Source: Chloroflexota bacterium
GTDB taxonomy: Bacteria; Chloroflexota; Ktedonobacteria; Ktedonobacterales; Ktedonobacteraceae
DNA length: 15,445 nucleotides
Assembly: GCA_005881995.1 (NCBI GenBank)
Contig: VBHV01000552.1
Span: 1-15,445 of the forward strand
Direction: 5' to 3'
Shown here: in pieces, positions 14,157 to 15,445 of the stretch
How the letters are laid out: the number at the start of each line of letters is the position of its first letter
Numbering within the stretch: the stretch's first letter is position 1
The notes under the pieces: model-generated
Told to the model about the DNA's origin: nothing
Database searches by the model: none
The model's input: the letters and a program-made list of their open reading frames with translations, nothing else
Made by a program: the position numbers and the translations under genes

Positions 14157-14753
14157 TCAACTATCCAGGCTACAGATAAAGACATTGAAGTAGGCGGCTG
14201 AAGCGGTGGGGTTGACCGTCGCATTTAAAGGCGTTACCACCAGTACATCCCTTCCTTGCTGTGCCGGAAAGCGAGCAACTTGATACTTTACCTGCTGACT
14301 GTCGAGCTTACTCAGCAGCAGTGGATAGGGATCGTTGTGCTTAACCATAACAAGCAGGCTGGGGCGGTCAGCATGAAGCACGGCGTTGGTATAAGACGGG
14401 ATGCGATCCAGTATAGCGGTGTGGCGAATCACCGGTAATGGGTCAGACATAATAATGCTGCCGTGCGTTTTGAATACGATGGAATAGGCGAGCCAGTTAT
14501 TGGCCCAGGCATAATGAATATGCTCGCGCTCCATATACGCGATGATGGCATCGTTATCTGTGGGCGCGAAGGTGCAGTAGGGCGATTGAAACGTACTACC
14601 AGGGTCGGTGACTCCGTAGAAACCAACCTGTAATAAAATGGACAGCATGAGGAAGCCGACCATCACCCCTAGAATGATTTTTTGCAGATCCAAACCAACC
14701 TGAACCGGCGCGGGTAGGCCAGAGGTAGGGGCGTGATTATGAAGACGAATCAA
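14157..14753 (-). pseudogene. GT39/ArnT-like membrane glycosyltransferase, C-terminal fragment
   Basis: The TTG start at 14753 is arbitrary; the frame reads on upstream to about 14819 as RLFEAELYNWGRTNPAETGS without a stop, so this is the tail of the upstream gene, not a separate one. It contains one transmembrane helix (IILGVMVGFLMLSILLQVGF), then a soluble part. There, DNDAIIAYMEREHIHYAWAN and SIVFKTHGSIIMSDPLP match the extracytoplasmic C-terminal region of dolichyl-phosphate-mannose-mannosyltransferase/ArnT-like proteins. It ends at TGA 14159-14157. No ribosome binding site is seen at the TTG. Confidence 0.7.
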
Positions 14754-15445
14754 TTCCCCTGATCCGGTTTCAGCAGGGTTTGTTCGTCCCCAGTTATAGA
14801 GTTCAGCCTCGAATAAGCGTAGCGGCCAGCGAGATCATATTGACAATTCCAGAGACCGATAGCGGCGGTGCGGGTGGTACAGAAAATGAGGGTAGTGGCC
14901 GCGATGAACACCAAGGGCAGAGCGGCCAGGCGCCGGATGCGCAGCAGAAACGGCTGGAAACGTTCCAGGTTAGCTGTGCCACCGGTGATGGGCCGCACGT
15001 ATGAGAGGGCTACAAGCGCAGCCGTGACAACCATACATGCGCCGCCAAGTAGAAGCGTGGGGGTATGCAAAAGGCGGAAGGCCGGGTCTTCGCCGGGCAA
15101 TGCGCCCCCGATCACTCGTGGCCCGGCGCAGGTGGTATAGAGTCGTGCCAGGCCAGATACTATCGACAGGCGTGTCGGGTAGTTTGCCAGGATTTCAGGA
15201 CGCAGTGGCGTATTACCTCCCAGTTGGAGCAGGTAGGTGAAGTTTTGCCATTGGTGCCTTGCTCCCCAGAAGAGAGCCGGGGTCATACCCACGATGCAGG
15301 CAGGAATGGATGCCAGAGAGGGTAAGATGACCAATCTCTTGAGCTGTTGTACGCTTCGGAATTGTCTTACCACCTTGAGCGCATCCCAGAGAATCCACGC
15401 GGCAGCTGTCAGGATGCCGTAGATAATCAGGGGATTGATCCAGAA
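14750..15445 (-). pseudogene. GT39/ArnT-like multi-pass membrane protein, internal fragment, 5' end outside window
   Basis: The frame is open to the right edge (15445) before GTG 15373, reading FWINPLIIYGILTAAAWILW there, so the true start lies outside. Four hydrophobic helices are visible: IIYGILTAAAWILW, LVILPSLASIPACIVG, LLLGGACMVVTAALVAL and LPLVFIAATTLIFC. The reading then reaches YDLAGRYA, where GT39-like proteins continue with a Pro-containing membrane helix. Instead it reads YSRLNSITGDE and stops at 14750-14752. The family-like sequence resumes in the -1 frame at about 14819 without that helix, suggesting a deletion of 3n+1 bases. The lipid-linked sugar donor and the acceptor cannot be inferred. 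Confidence 0.68.

Noticed and set aside
1..15445. CRISPR array, tRNA, rRNA or transposase genes
   Set aside because: No regularly spaced direct repeats, cloverleaf-like or rRNA-like segments, and no transposase or integrase motifs were seen on either strand.

Overview
This window looks like chromosomal DNA of a moderately GC-rich, free-living bacterium, most probably a Ktedonobacteria-like member of the Chloroflexota. The reasons are an archaeal-type ValRS under T-box control, a tricorn-type protease, a DUF2089/SHOCT-like gene set, frequent GTG/TTG starts and extragenic palindromes. This placement is an inference from gene content, not from a marker gene.

Layout. 1-3490 (+): the end of an M24 (Xaa-Pro peptidase-like) protein with degenerate metal ligands, an SDR oxidoreductase, and a glycogen-debranching-type amylo-alpha-1,6-glucosidase broken by an internal deletion. 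A clear intrinsic terminator follows at 3585-3617. 3681-4391 (+): a small excisionase-type HTH protein and a small Hsp20 heat-shock protein. 4392-4622: no gene, but degraded REP-like stem-loop repeats. 4623-7085 (-): valS, preceded by a complete T-box leader (7148-7459) and a textbook sigma-70 promoter (7467-7495). 7507-10706 (-): a tricorn protease split by a -1 frame change into a beta-propeller half and a PDZ/S41 catalytic half. 10833-10879: an 18-bp perfect palindrome, the terminator of the next unit.

10903-13425 (-): a compact three-gene operon, DUF2089 regulator -> SHOCT-like protein -> 587-residue GGD-repeat beta-solenoid protein. All three products carry the same ~20-residue helical module. 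This is the least described and most interesting system here. Upstream lie an 82-bp palindromic element (13459-13540) and a 69-residue small protein (13543-13752) with its own consensus promoter. 13985-14155 (+) is a 56-residue zinc-ribbon-like protein. It converges, with one base between stops, on a frame-disrupted multi-pass membrane protein of GT39/ArnT type that runs off the right edge.

Three of the larger genes (debranching enzyme, tricorn, GT39-like) are interrupted, each with a net shift to the -1 frame, and two of them also seem to have lost a conserved block. This is either genuine local gene decay or an assembly problem; sequence alone cannot decide.
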